Shown: positions 23,523 to 45,554, counted from the stretch's first letter. The stretch: 45,554 bases of DNA from Chrysomallon squamiferum (GCA_012295275.1 CM022678.1:4740223-4785776), one strand, 5' to 3'. Notes: generated by a model from the letters alone, not told the origin. Translations and numbers: made by a program.

Positions 23523-24489
23523 GGTAACACCAATATTCACAGACTGACTACTCAAGGACTTTATGAACTGAGGGTGGATTTAGAAGATTTTGAAGGGAAC
23601 ACGAGGTACGCCTCCTACAAGAATTTCTCTGTAGCGGAAGAAGAAAAGAATTTCCAGTTGTCTGTAGCCAATTATAGTGGAATTGCTGGTACATGTTTTC
23701 ATAGTAATATTTCCTTTTTTTATCATTTACTTTGATAATATGTGATGTTAACTTTCGATTACTGTTTTTTCTTCTCTTTCTTCTTCTTCTTGTTTTTTTC
23801 GTCAGATTCATTTTTTTGTTTCACCTTCTCCTTCTTCTTATTATTGACATTATTATTATTATCCATTGTTCTTGTTTTTGGTTTTGCTGTTGTAATAATA
23901 TTAGCAGGAGTAATAGTGATGATGCATTTATTCTGGTTGTTATTATAAGACAGACTATTTTATTTAAGTTTGCATTCTGGATAGATAGACAGATAAACAC
24001 AAAAGTGGTGAGACAGTTAACTCCTTAATAACTTATTAAAAGAAATATGCTTTTATTTTAGTGCTCACATATTCAGTAGAAATGTATATATATATATATA
24101 TATATTATTATATTATTATTATTATTATTATTATTATTATGTAGAGAGAGTAGTTGTTATTTTGTTAGATTATTGTAGTGCCTAAATAACATGTAGATAA
24201 TAAAATGTGTTTTAATCACTATTTTTCAGGTGATGGTCTCTCATATCAAAATGGCCGTTATTTCACTACAAAAGACAAAGATCTGGACATGGCATACTTG
24301 AACTGTGCCATAGAGTATCAAGGAGCTTGGTGGTACAACAATTGTATTCGGTCCAATCTAAATGGAATGTATACATATGTAACGACGGCTAATCAGACTT
24401 CAGTTTGGTGGTATCCATGGACAAATCAATGGTTTCAACCACTAAAAGGAGCAGTTATGAAAATAAGACCATCTAAGATCGTGCCATAG
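22041..24489 (+). CDS. Gene G: secreted PAN/apple-like + fibrinogen-related protein, 324 aa
   Basis: Exons: 22041-22353, 22589-22728, 23177-23273, 23524-23688 and 24230-24489; 975 bases, open, phases 1, 0, 1, 1. The layout is as in F: signal peptide, five-cysteine PAN/apple-like module, FReD with [18 protein letters not shown] and the [10 protein letters not shown] end. Differences from F that I can see by eye: Asn to Ser in the VET-LHESP segment of exon 1, Ser to Arg before YASYKNFS in exon 4, and Gly to Glu in SVAGEEK (also exon 4), plus two silent changes in exon 1. Exons 2, 3 and 5 read the same. It is a very recent duplicate of F, or has been homogenised with it. Confidence 0.9.
22417..22528. 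repeat. (CTT)n-(ATT)n-(AGT)n compound tract in intron 1 of gene G
   Basis: Same three-block series as in F, with one extra CTT-type unit and shifted block lengths. Confidence 0.95.
23001..23092. repeat. (ATGT)n tract in intron 2 of gene G
   Basis: ATGT array slightly longer than the one in F. Confidence 0.95.
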
Positions 24490-24620
24490 TCCGGATTAAT
24501 TACAAAATATGTGGACCGATACATGTGAGAGATCTGTGTCAGAAAACTAATCGTAAAGACGTAGAAAAATAACGATCACAGTGGTGTTGACTCGCTTTCA
24601 CTCAGCTTTGAATTTTAATT

Positions 24621-24626
24621 AATAAA
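24621..24626 (+). terminator. Poly(A) signal of gene G
   Basis: AATAAA about 130 bases past the stop, in the conserved context. Confidence 0.7.
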
Positions 24627-26594
24627 TCTTTATGCTCTGATTCATTTGTTTTATTTACTTATTTATTCTATTATCAAAGCAGAGGACTCAGTGTTTCGAA
24701 AATCAGTCTCTAAAGATGCTCATTTTCTCTAGCAAAGTGTGGATATCACGTGATCTAACGTCGTAAAGTAAAGGAATGAAACTGTTCAGTTAGAACAATC
24801 TGTACGTGCCTGTTTACCTTTATCCTAAAGAATACAACATTAATACTTACTAAAGTAACTGAAATAATTACAACCATTTATTAAATGTAAACCGAGAATT
24901 GTCATTCAAAACGTGTTTAATGACGCCTCCTATTAAAAACTGAATTATCTTCAACATGGGTCCAGTTTGATCAAATATCTGCTGTATTTTAACACGACTC
25001 AGTTAACAAGGTGTTTTAATTAATGGTTCTCTGACAAGGAATTTATAAAATGTATAAACCAGTTCTATATATGCGCTAGATAAATAAACACAAAACAAAT
25101 TATGGTACATTTACAATTCAATTACGAGAAAGTGAATAATTAACGATACTACAAATTATCATAAAATATATTTGAATATCTCGTGTGAGAAAGTGAATTA
25201 ACATCAGCCGGGGAACCAATATAAAAATAAGATTCTCCTCGAAGGGGAGATTTAACAAATTAAACTTCACAATTGTTACTGAGACAGTTTAGTTAGACAT
25301 TACACCGTCTCAGAATAATAAAACAACAGGTTACCACATTCTTCCATGACGAAACAAACGTATATCCATCGGCAGATCACTTTGCTTCCAGACATAGATG
25401 AAAGCCTTTTATATGAACTCGATTAATAAAATGAACTGATTACGGAATGGAAAACACAATTACACCACAAAGCAACCTCACGTTTTATAATAAGCATCTT
25501 AGAAATCCGCGACACTGTGTTATGTATTATATTAACTTTACAGAATCTATCTTTAATAATAAACAGCAATCTTAGTACTGGAGAGTCGCCAAACAAACAT
25601 TGAACATTTATTAGTTGATTGCACCTTTTATCTGTTAGAAAGTTATAAATCGATAGCGCACATTGAGAAGACATCGAATCAGTCTCTAGTGTAGAAATTA
25701 CATAAATAAATAACAGCGACCGAACAAACTGGTTACACGTCAGTTCCCCTAGAATAACTCTTCACTTTTTTACTTTTAATTGGACGGTTTGTGTCAACAT
25801 TTCTATACTCTACATCAGCAGTATTTTTAATTTGTGGTATCACGTTTTCCACTGACAACAGTAACAGTAAACTTACACTTGAATAAATATACTCATTCAT
25901 GCGTTTATAGATACAGACCTACAGAAAAAATATGTATACATGCAAAGATAATATTTCAAACTTGCTTTCTCTTGATATTCGAGCATAAAGTGAATTTTTC
26001 ATTAGGTTACTTCTGAAATTTTTTTTTAATAAAACGATAAGAAATATTGAATATCGATGTATTATTTCGTAATAGACTGAGTAATACGACGGTAAAATAT
26101 ATATTCAATGAATGCTTCTTTTCCCAAACTTTCAGTTTAAATATTGTTTCTGTCACTTGAATTAAAATGTAATTCATTAAGTGTTATAGATTTATAGAAG
26201 TATATCAAAACTAATGGACGTACGAATTGTTTTATTCGATTTAGATCTCTTGGAATCAGTAGTCGCAGACCAATGATCCTGATGAAGAGGATTATTGTAT
26301 ATATCAGCACAATTCCCGTTAAACATAACACGAACAACAACATATGTATTATTTAAAAGTCACTGTTCACTAGAATTCCAATGAGTTACTCTAAATACAG
26401 TATTTGCTGTCATTATTAATTTAAAACATTGTTTGATTACTAGAAATTGAGGCTAGAAATTGTCATTGAACGCAGTACTGTCTCTCGTGTATTCTCTACA
26501 GGGCATAATTTCATCAAGCATTATTTTACTGAGGACGAAAACAAGGACAGCAAGTGTAACGCCTTCGAAGACGACAACAACATCTTCATCAAAT
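24627..26594. other. Intergenic and 5' flank of gene H (long version)
   Basis: Matches the D-E intergenic region, including the roughly 400-base segment missing before F and G (about 25040-25440). Candidate CCAAT and TATATAT (26298-26304, 297 bases before the ATG) are kept. No gene recognised. Confidence 0.6.
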
Positions 26595-27061
26595 ATGACG
26601 TCTGTGAAGTATATATCACTTATGATTTTCATCCTGTTTGACTCCAAGACTGCTTCAGAAGTTTGTTCAACAACTGGTAACGTTCAAACCAATTTTCAGG
26701 AATCGTCTCTGTTTCGAGATATAAAACCTAAATCACAAAGTTTAAAACAAATGACAACGTCAGGAAGATTACAGTGCGCAGTAAATTGCTATCATCGTCC
26801 TGGCTGCCGAAGTATGTTCTATTCGACCACTAACAACGATTGTTTGTTATACGGTGACGATGTTTTTCATTCAGCCTCAGAAAATTATACAGGAATGCGA
26901 CGATTCGGTAAATTATTCAAATATATTTGTCTCTTTTTTTAATTTTCTTCTTCTTCGTCTTCTTCTTCTTCTTCTTCTTCTTCTTCTACATTTTCTTCCT
27001 CTTCTTCTTCTTACGTGTTCGCATTTTAGATATAAATGTTTACCGAGAATCAACTGAATTC

Positions 27062-27082
27062 AGTTTACAGATGTTGAAAACA

Positions 27083-27151
<69 letters not shown>
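27062..27151. repeat. Aborted exon 2 copy followed by (ATT)n in intron 1 of gene H
   Basis: TTTACAGATGTTGAAAACAA, the acceptor and first bases of exon 2, appears at about 27064-27083 and dissolves into about 70 bases of ATT repeat. The real exon 2 follows at 27216 with the same flank. Confidence 0.85.
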
Positions 27152-27905
27152 GTGTTTTAGATTAAAATAATTAGATTCAAAGATTTACTCAGAATACACT
27201 GAATTCACTTTACAGATGTTGAAAACGATGTACCTGCAGACTGTTACGATGTCGTGAAGAAAGGAATTCAGACTGACGGTGTTTATTTGGTACAACCACG
27301 TGACGGCGGGCAGCCAATCAGTGTCTATTGTGAAATTAGTAATGGAGGATGGTTGGTAAGTGAGAAGTATTGTTACGCACAAAAATTATTAGAATCTTGA
27401 TAATAATGTTTCCTGACACACAGATTTAAAGACAGAGAAAGATAATTAATCTATAAAATAAGGGTTTACGTAGATATAGAATATAAATTTTTTAACCTGA
27501 GACTCTTAATTAGGTTCGACTAGATTATAATCACAGCTTATATTGTCTTATAGTTTAGTCTTTCTTCAATACTGATTCAGGTATTTCAGAGAAGGACTGA
27601 CGGATCGGAAGATTTCTACAGAACTTGGAATGAATACAAAGACGGTTTCGGAAATTTGAACAATGAGTTCTGGCTGGGTATGTTTAAACCTGATTATCTT
27701 TTCAAAAGACTGGCCGGTTGATGCAAATGGATACTGAAATAGACAAATGTTTTTAATGAAAATATAACTTATATTCGTATTTTGTGTCACATTTCTTCCA
27801 ACATAAGTATCGTTGTTCGTGTTGGTATCATCATCATCATCATGACACTGATGATGAACATTAGAAGCATCATCAAAGTTATTATTATTATTCTTATTAT
27901 TATTA

Positions 27906-28043
27906 GGTAACACGAATATTCACAGAAAGATTAGTGAATGCTCTTGTCAGTTTTGAAGACGAAACATTCTTTTAATATTTATTTTGTGTCATTATGAAGT
28001 GAACATTCTATTAGAAACATATATTATTATTTTTATTATTATT

Positions 28044-28115
<72 letters not shown>

Positions 28116-28118
28116 TTT
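27906..28118. repeat. Aborted exon 4 start and (ATT)n in intron 3 of gene H
   Basis: TTATTAG followed by GTAACACGAATATTCACAGA is the start of exon 4, but it stops after 20 bases and continues as sequence like the middle of intron 3 of gene D (GTGAATGC..TTTTGAAGAC..AACATTCTTTTAATA). An ATT tract then leads to the real exon 4 at 28121. Confidence 0.85.
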
Positions 28119-28747
28119 AGGCAATACCAATATTCACAGACTGACTACTCAAGGACTTTATGAACTGAGGGTAGATTTAGAAGATTTTGTAGGGAGTAGG
28201 GACCTACGCCTCCTACAAGAATTTCTCGATAGCAGGAGAAGACAAGAATTTCCAGTTGTCTATAGCCAATTACAGTGGAACTGCTGGTACTGTGATTTGT
28301 AATTACATCAGTTTTTGGTATGATTTAATGTGATAACATTTGATATTAATTTTCTTTTACTAAATTTCCTTGTTCCTTTTCTCATCTATTTCCTTTTTTT
28401 TCTTCTTTTTTTTTTTCTTTCGGTTATTATTATAATTGTTATTTTCATTATCATCATCATCTTTATTATTAGTAGTAGTAATAGTAGTAGTAGTATTGCC
28501 GTTATTGTTATGATCATCATGATGATCATTATTTTTGTATTATTTTGATTATGATTATTATCATTAATATTATTATTAAAATCATTATGATCATACTTTT
28601 TGTTATCCCGATCTTCATCTCATCACTGTCAAAGATTTTAACATTGTAAATAAAATCTTTCTTTATTATTATTATCATCATCATCATCATTATTTATTTA
28701 TTTATTTATTGATTTATTGATTTATTTATTTATTGCTTTTGTTTTGA

Positions 28748-28749
<2 letters not shown>

Positions 28750-28785
<36 letters not shown>
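28750..28785. repeat. Poly(T) run used as the polypyrimidine tract of H exon 5
   Basis: About 36 T residues end in AG directly before exon 5. Confidence 0.9.
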
Positions 28786-28787
<2 letters not shown>

Positions 28788-29166
28788 GTGATGGTCTTGA
28801 GTGGCACAACGGTTGTTACTTCAGTACAAAAGACAAAGACGTAGACAAATCGTCTTCGGACTGTGCTAAAGAACACAGAGGCGCGTGGTGGTACAGATTC
28901 TGCCTCCATTCCAATTTGAATGGCATCTACAGAAACGCGAACAAGACTGATCCAAGTGCTGTTTGGTGGTCTGTATGGAGAAATAACTGGGATTACGCTC
29001 TTAAAAGAACAGTTATGAAAATAAGACCATCTAAATTTGTGCCGTAGTTAAAACAGACACAAAATACGTGGACACACAGAGACCTGTGAAGTCTGTGAAA
29101 TACTGATCATTGTGGTGTTCATCGCGGTTTTTTTTATCTGTTCTACTTTTTTGTCTTTAGAAAATT

Positions 29167-29172
29167 AATAAA
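29167..29172 (+). terminator. Poly(A) signal of gene H
   Basis: AATAAA in AAAATTAATAAATGTTTATG, about 120 bases past the stop. Confidence 0.65.
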
Positions 29173-29637
29173 TGTTTATGCTGTGATTTGCTTATTTTAT
29201 TTTCTATTTTTTGCGTGACTGTTATTATTTTTTCGTTTTTGGCTGTGTGTTTACCTGTAAGAAAAATAATAAATATATATTTCAGATATTTCAATTTTTT
29301 ATGCTGTAACTCACCCACAAAGGACGAACGAAGTTGCTTTGTGATCATAATGATGATGATGATGTTGCTAATAATAATAATAATAATAATTGTAATAATT
29401 ATAATAACAACAACAACGACGACAACAACTAGACGCGAGTACACAGATAAACTCTTACAGATAAAGTGTTTGTAAGATAACAGTTTATATACATCTAGGA
29501 TTGTATCGTTCTGTTTTGTCGTGCTACCATTATCAGCACTGTCTACCTTACAGAGAGAGATTTAATTCATGTGAGACCAATACAGGTAGTGACACAATAT
29601 CACTTTAATCTACGATTATGTTCCTTTATTTATCTAC

Positions 29638-29668
<31 letters not shown>

Positions 29669-30377
29669 ATTGCGCTGAAATATAACACATACCACAACAC
29701 TTGAATTATTTATAAAGGTAACTATTCACATGTGATTCCATGCGTTGCTGTAAATGCCATATTACATTTTCAGTCAGTATTAATTTAAAACAATTCTTTT
29801 ATCTGTACTAAATAGGACTAAAAATACTTAACCTAAAAAGTACAGCAATTTTTTTGTAAATCCTGGATATCATGTGACTAAAAAGAATAAAAAATTAATT
29901 AAAAAACTGTTCGATGTTCGATTTACTAATCTGTTAAACAAAATTTGTAATGTTTAAGAGCTTTATTGCGATTCAGTAGATGTAAATCAAATATATTATC
30001 ATTATTGAAATTAAAGTTAAATATTTAATGTATAACAGTAAGGCTTGTGTGTTATCTATTACATTTATTTTGCAGCATCAAATTTCATGCACCATTGGAA
30101 ATTTCTCTTTTTAACTGGAGTGTAGTCCAACATCAAAACATTTATTCTCTAATGTATCTGGGTTTCTATTAGAAAGTTGTTAATAAATAACTCGCTTTCA
30201 GACCGTATCGACTTAATCCCTGGAGCACAAATTATATAGATAAATAATAACAATAGATGCAAAGAAATTACACGTTGAGTTGTTCTCAAAAACACTTCAC
30301 TTCTTCGAGTTTAATTCGATCGGAGGTTGTCTAGATTATATTTAATGTGAACCGAAGAACAAAACCGAATATTCTTT
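29173..30377. other. Intergenic region after gene H
   Basis: No gene. It contains an AAT-rich stretch (29360-29430), a poly(A) run (29638-29666), and sequence at 29690-29820 similar to the 5' flank of gene B. At about 30120-30320 there is a recognisable copy of the upstream module seen before E-H (ACATTTATTC.., GTTAGAAAG.., TAGATAAATAA, ACACTTCACTT). Confidence 0.55.
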
Positions 30378-30470
30378 GTCTGAAGACCATCTTAGTCATA
30401 ATGTTTAAGTCAGCGACTGCTTCAGAGTTCTGTTCAGTTTCTTGCAAATTAAAACCATTATTTTGTGAAT
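30378..30470 (+). pseudogene. Relic of a PAN exon 1
   Basis: TGTCTGAAGACCATCTTAGTC, a GCGACTGCTTCAGAG stretch, TTCTGTTCAGTTTCTTGCAA and AAAACCATTATTT follow the order of the signal-peptide and first-cysteine part of exon 1 in E-H (..TCTGTGAAG..TCACTC..GCTGCCTCAGAAG..TGTCCAGCTTCTGGC). It lies below a copy of the upstream module, as expected for a gene start, but the similarity fades after about 90 bases and no further exon is seen. A decayed or deleted copy is the simplest reading; moderate certainty. Confidence 0.55.
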
Positions 30471-30716
30471 TTCATGACAGAAACACTGTAATAAATCTGT
30501 CATAGGAAAATAGATTTTCGAAGGAAATCTGAGGGTTGAACACATTTTTGATACCTTCCTGATTTTCTGCATATTTCCTATTTCTTTAGAAACATCGTTT
30601 CTGTCGAAAAATCTTTACGCTAAAGTGTTTTTAATTATTTTATGTTTTTCTGAAATTGTTCATATCAATAATAATTTGATGCATGTGTTTGTTCTAAACA
30701 GAGGATAAACGTATTT

Positions 30717-30717
30717 C

Positions 30718-30813
<96 letters not shown>
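30717..30813. repeat. (CT)n microsatellite
   Basis: About 95 bases of CT dinucleotides. Confidence 0.97.
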
Positions 30814-30815
<2 letters not shown>

Positions 30816-31783
30816 GTGAATATAAGAACTAATTTTCATAATGCACAAACGATCATTAATCTTTGTACATAGAACACACAAAACTTATCAAATCTTCTGA
30901 CCATTTCTGAAGCACATGAAGAAATCACGTTATAAAATGTGGCGGAAGATAATAGCGCCATATTGTGCATTAACAATAACGTATCAACACTTTTATCTTA
31001 GTCCCAAACAAAGACAATATAACTAACCATTAAAATGACTTTGAAATAATTGTCATCTAATACTTAAATAAAACCTGTAAGGATCAAGAAGAACCAATTA
31101 TTAAAGACAAATATTCTCAGCTGCATTTTTAGAGAAAAGTGGGTGACATCAGTGAAAAATCACTGCATTTGAAAATGTCATCGAATTATTATCGAAATTG
31201 ATTTGAATATTCCTTCTTAAACAACAAGAGTGCACGTCACATAACAAATTTATTGACTTCATCGATTTTCAAACAACATTAAATATTCTCTTTGTCCTTC
31301 ATTTTCTATAAATATTCTTTAACAATTTATTATCCATTGATTCTTTTAGAAAGTTGCAAATCGAAAGCTATCTTTAATTGAAAAAGCCTCGTTAATCTTA
31401 TATCAATGACACAGCCTAGTTCTATTCTTTTTTATAATGAATTACTTTTGATACGTTTAATTAGGTGTAAATAAAAACAAAAGAAACGAGTAATAAGTTA
31501 TTTAACTCTTTACTTTTGTCTGAAATGCCCGGATTATCGTTTGAATACTACGTGAATTCGACATCAGATAAACATTAACTCTTTTAACAATAAAACGTTC
31601 TTGTGTTTAATTCAATGCGTAATTAAAACTTAATAGCGAACGCTGAATGGTATTAATTTTCTTCATCGATTAAAGTATATGTACAAATCAATATTGAACA
31701 CAGTGGCAGGTCTTATTTATTCCGCACTTGACAAGAACGTCATCACTCTGACTTCTTCGAGGGTAATGAGAACAACGTCAAAT
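30814..31783. other. 5' flank of gene I
   Basis: AT-rich non-coding DNA. From about 31382 it is duplicated at 33222-33618 inside intron 2 of gene I. An in-frame ATG at 31679 precedes the preferred start by 35 codons. Confidence 0.55.
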
Positions 31784-35368
<3,585 letters not shown>

Positions 35369-35512
35369 TTTGAAGATAACAGATCGGATACAAAAAATCA
35401 TCAATCTGGAATCTTGCCTAAATTTGGCAGTCGCGTTTTGTTTTTTTGTTTTTTTATGTATGTTGTTAATATCCACGTTGGACTGTTAATGTTGATATAT
35501 TGTAATATGACA

Positions 35513-35518
35513 ATAAAT
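35513..35518 (+). terminator. Poly(A) signal of gene I
   Basis: AATAAATAAATA about 145 bases after the stop; the first hexamer is marked. Confidence 0.6.
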
Positions 35519-35866
35519 AAATATAAATATAAGATACTATTAGAATGTGTCATGTATTAGAAGTAAGAAAGATGTTATTCAATATGAAAAGGACGACTTT
35601 TGCATCGTTGTAATATTTTATTTATATCAACACACCAAAAAATGTGACTGAAATGAAACATGATCTGTCTCATTTGATTACAAATATTTCTCAAATAGCA
35701 CGCAGGACTTCTCGTAATTTAGCTACAAATGTATTTTAAATATAATATTTATACATAATACTGAAATGTTTTGGGTTTTATTTGTTCATTTTTTGTTTTG
35801 TTTGGTTCTCAAGTGTATATATATTTTTTTTATTTATTGATTACAATTCTGTTATTTTAAATATTA

Positions 35867-35922
<56 letters not shown>

Positions 35923-36321
35923 TGTCCACATCTTTTGTTCCAATTGTATCAGTAATAATTCTAACTGTTTTAATAGTGTTACTGGAACTTTCAAAAACGA
36001 GGAGCACATTTGTGGTGATCACCGGCTAATAAATCAGAGTGTCGTAACATTATCATACGAAAGAAAAATGTAGCTCATCGGACAAAGTTTTGACATTTTA
36101 TGAGTCATTTTTGTATCTTAACAACAAGTCCATTTAAAAAAAAAAATAAAGAAAATAAAAACTGTAGCAAAATATTCAGACCAACCTCTCCCAGCGAAGC
36201 CCAGAATTAAGCTGCAAGATTACCAAGTCAGTAATAAAACTAACTCGTAGTCCACTGAACATTGCACAATGTGTGTAAAGAACTCTACAATGCGTGGTGT
36301 AAAAAAAAAAAAAAAACGTCA
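35519..36321. other. Intergenic region between gene I and the WAP gene
   Basis: No gene seen. Contains an ATT tract (about 35869-35921) and sequence resembling the upstream flank of gene D (TTAGCTACAAATGTATTTT). The two neighbouring genes converge here. Confidence 0.55.
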
Positions 36322-39570
<3,249 letters not shown>

Positions 39571-39760
39571 TTTTCTTGTGTACACGCGCAGTTTTCGTGG
39601 ACTTCACTCTCCGGCGGAGGATCGAAAAATGGGAATGAAAATGGCGGTGACGTTACCTATGTCGTCATAGCAACAGGCGGTGACATTAAACTGTGACGTG
39701 ATTTATGCTTAATAAACGTTTGAAAGAACGACGCTATGACTGTAAGTTAAGTTTTGTTGT
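39571..39760 (-). promoter_or_regulatory. Probable promoter / 5' UTR region of the WAP gene
   Basis: Directly upstream of the minus-strand ATG, and richer in GC than the flanks. It contains two TGACGT (CRE-like) cores, near 39648 and 39694. No transcription start can be fixed. Confidence 0.3.
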
Positions 39761-39872
39761 ACTGTATGTTTGTAAGGGACATTTCGTTAATATTAATATG
39801 CAATTTAATTAATTGTGATTATGATTATGTGATGGCAGTGATAGTTACCTGGTGATAGTATGCCGAAACTGT

Positions 39873-39932
<60 letters not shown>

Positions 39933-40042
39933 GAAATTTCACTGCATTGTCGGCAATTTGACAACTATATGTTCGTATTTCATTAATTTGTATTCCTAAA
40001 TATATAGAGGGAGACAGGTAGACCATATACACACATAAACTA

Positions 40043-40096
<54 letters not shown>

Positions 40097-40120
40097 TACT
40101 ACTACTACTACTACTACTAC

Positions 40121-40174
<54 letters not shown>

Positions 40175-40872
40175 CATTATTGTTATTGTAACTTTAATTA
40201 ACTTCACTCGCTGGTAACACCATGTCGAAATACAGCAATGATAATTTACATCCATACAACAACCCGTAGAATTTAATTTTATTGCTTTTATCGCTTTTCA
40301 GGCTTTACCCCGAAATAATCATTAGATGCGTTGTTTGGCAGGCACCCCGCAGGGGGAAATAACTCCAAGCAATTCATTTATTTAGGCCGAGGGATTAAGA
40401 TGTACAAGTCGTATTTGATCGACTCGTTTCGCCGTTTTTCAGGGTTATTGTTACTGGTGACAGAAATGACAATAATTCGTACACCCGTGTTGTTGTAATC
40501 GTCTCCTTTTCAGACGAATTAAAGTACTTACGGCGATGCTGTTCTGAAAAGTTAATGTGTAAGCAGTTTCGATAATTTATTACATTGGCCACACACACAC
40601 ACATTTACAGGCAGGCAGACACGCACGCACACAAACATAAGACCAGGCGCCACATTTTTCATGATGATAAATAAATACAACCGATTTTTCACAATTTTAT
40701 TGCACAGAAACAAACATATAAAAAAATGTAACAGATAACATTTTTATATATCAAATAGTTAATTTGGTAAGAAAGTAATATTAAAAATAAATCATAAAAT
40801 AAATATATAAATAATACATATATATATATAATATATATATATATATATAATAAAAAGAAAAAGAAAAGAGTA

Positions 40873-40926
<54 letters not shown>

Positions 40927-41342
40927 CAAATAAATAAATAAATACGAAAAAACCAAACACCAAAATCAACACTAAATACTACATCTTGGTATGACATTAT
41001 TATTTATATTTTATTGCAACCATCTACCTCCCTCTTGACTCTTTCCCTGAGTTGTTTGTATCCTTTATTTTTTTCCACTCATTTCGTCCTCGCTCTTTCT
41101 GAAATACTAACACACATACACACGTACGTTCATACAGACACCAATACCTACGTACACAAACACTGACACCCAAACACACAGGTATAAACAGACGCGCACA
41201 TGCCGACACACAATCACTCACATACCTACACACTCAGACACACATACACGTACACACAGACACACTGACACACTGACACACACACACACACAATTTATCT
41301 TGAAGACTTTAACAGTTTAACTAGAATTAATTTACTGCAGAC
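39761..41342. other. Intergenic region between the WAP and CUB genes
   Basis: No gene seen. ATT/AGT tracts lie at about 39875-39929 and 40044-40185, TA and AAT tracts at about 40810-40930, and a CA-rich stretch at about 41100-41292. A unique AT/GC-balanced island lies at 40256-40600 with no long conserved-looking frame. TTTATT at 41064-41069 (AATAAA on the minus strand) may be the CUB gene's poly(A) signal. Confidence 0.5.
41064..41069 (-). terminator. Candidate poly(A) signal of the CUB gene
   Basis: Minus-strand AATAAA about 275 bases past the stop codon. Other AATAAA-like hexamers lie nearer 41010, so the choice is uncertain. Confidence 0.35.
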
Positions 41343-45224
<3,882 letters not shown>

Positions 45225-45442
45225 AACAAACTTTAAGGTGAAATACACGTACAAGAAAATGCTGTACTGGTAGCCATGCTACTTTGTTTCGTTACTCAAT
45301 CAGTTAGGCTTTATCCGTTCAGATTAGGCCAAGACATAGAAAATAAGTGTTTTATGCTGCTGTCATTGAGAAATCCAATGTTTCCGTCGTTTCTGTTTTA
45401 TTATTATTACATTATGTTATTATTATTATTATTATTTATTAT

Positions 45443-45495
<53 letters not shown>

Positions 45496-45554
45496 TTTAA
45501 TTTTTTCACCATTTTCTTCCATATGTATTTGTATATACGTACATATGTATGTAT
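45225..45554. other. 5' flank of the CUB gene
   Basis: Presumed promoter side of the minus-strand gene. It contains an ATT then AGT tract at about 45396-45496. No further gene seen before the window end. Confidence 0.5.

Larger units (their letters stand above)
26595..29047 (+). pseudogene. Gene H: PAN-FReD gene with a +1 frameshift in exon 4
   Basis: Exons: 26595-26907, 27216-27355, 27581-27677, 28121-28286 and 28788-29047. Exon 1 ([24 protein letters not shown] cysteines EVC, LQC, NC, GC, NDC), exons 2-3 and exon 5 (DGLEWHNGCYF, KDKDVD, WWYRFC, LNGIY, MKIRPSKFVP, TAG) are open with good splice sites. Exon 4 is 166 bases instead of 165: the segment around 28190-28203 has one extra base against gene I, shifting the frame just before the YASYKNFS motif. 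The total is 976 bases. Unless this is an assembly error, the last third of the protein is lost. Exon 5 is clearly diverged from D-G, so this is not a recent copy of them. Confidence 0.82.

Noticed and set aside
31679-31783. ATG at 31679 as the start of gene I
   Set aside because: It would bury the signal peptide behind 35 residues, and the homologous leader in E-H has no ATG. Not excluded, but less likely.

Overview
The window looks like AT-rich nuclear DNA of an invertebrate, most probably a mollusc. I lean towards a cephalopod because of the abundance of (ATT)n, (GA)n, (TA)n and (ATGT)n tracts, but I cannot prove that rank from sequence alone. Evidence for an animal genome: multi-exon genes with GT/AG introns whose phases join perfectly, signal-peptide exons, AATAAA poly(A) signals, and the families present (fibrinogen-related, PAN/apple-like, WAP, lustrin-type, CUB). 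No rRNA, tRNA, CRISPR array or complete transposon was recognised.

Region 1-35.5 kb is a tandem array of one gene family, which I letter A to I. The full gene has five coding exons. Exon 1 encodes a signal peptide plus a small five-cysteine PAN/apple-like module. Exons 2-5 encode a fibrinogen C-terminal (FReD) domain ending in a conserved MKIRPS-IVP tail. The intron phases are 1, 0, 1, 1. E, F, G and I are intact (321, 324, 324 and 326 aa). A, B, C, D and H are broken in different ways: A by nonsense, donor loss and 3' loss; B cut off at exon 3 by an inverted repeat; C on the minus strand, riddled with stops; D with its exon 1 fragment inverted; H with a +1 frameshift in exon 4. An extra exon-1 relic lies at about 30.4 kb and a partial 5' copy lies inside an intron of I. 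F and G are almost identical (three amino-acid differences). The array has clearly been built by unequal crossing-over, inversion and exchange between copies. The products should be secreted, lectin-like proteins; an immune recognition role is an inference by analogy with other molluscan FReD families.

Region 36.3-39.6 kb holds a minus-strand gene (four coding exons, 328 aa) for a secreted protein with a short Cys-rich segment, a lustrin-type Cys repeat and four WAP four-disulfide-core domains. Region 41.3-45.2 kb holds a minus-strand gene (six coding exons, 287 aa) for a type I membrane protein with one CUB domain, one transmembrane helix and a PPPY-containing cytoplasmic tail. All exon phases in both genes join and both totals are divisible by three.

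The rest is introns and intergenic DNA dominated by simple repeats. Many of these sit at homologous places in the array (intron 1 just after the donor, intron 3 right up to the acceptor).
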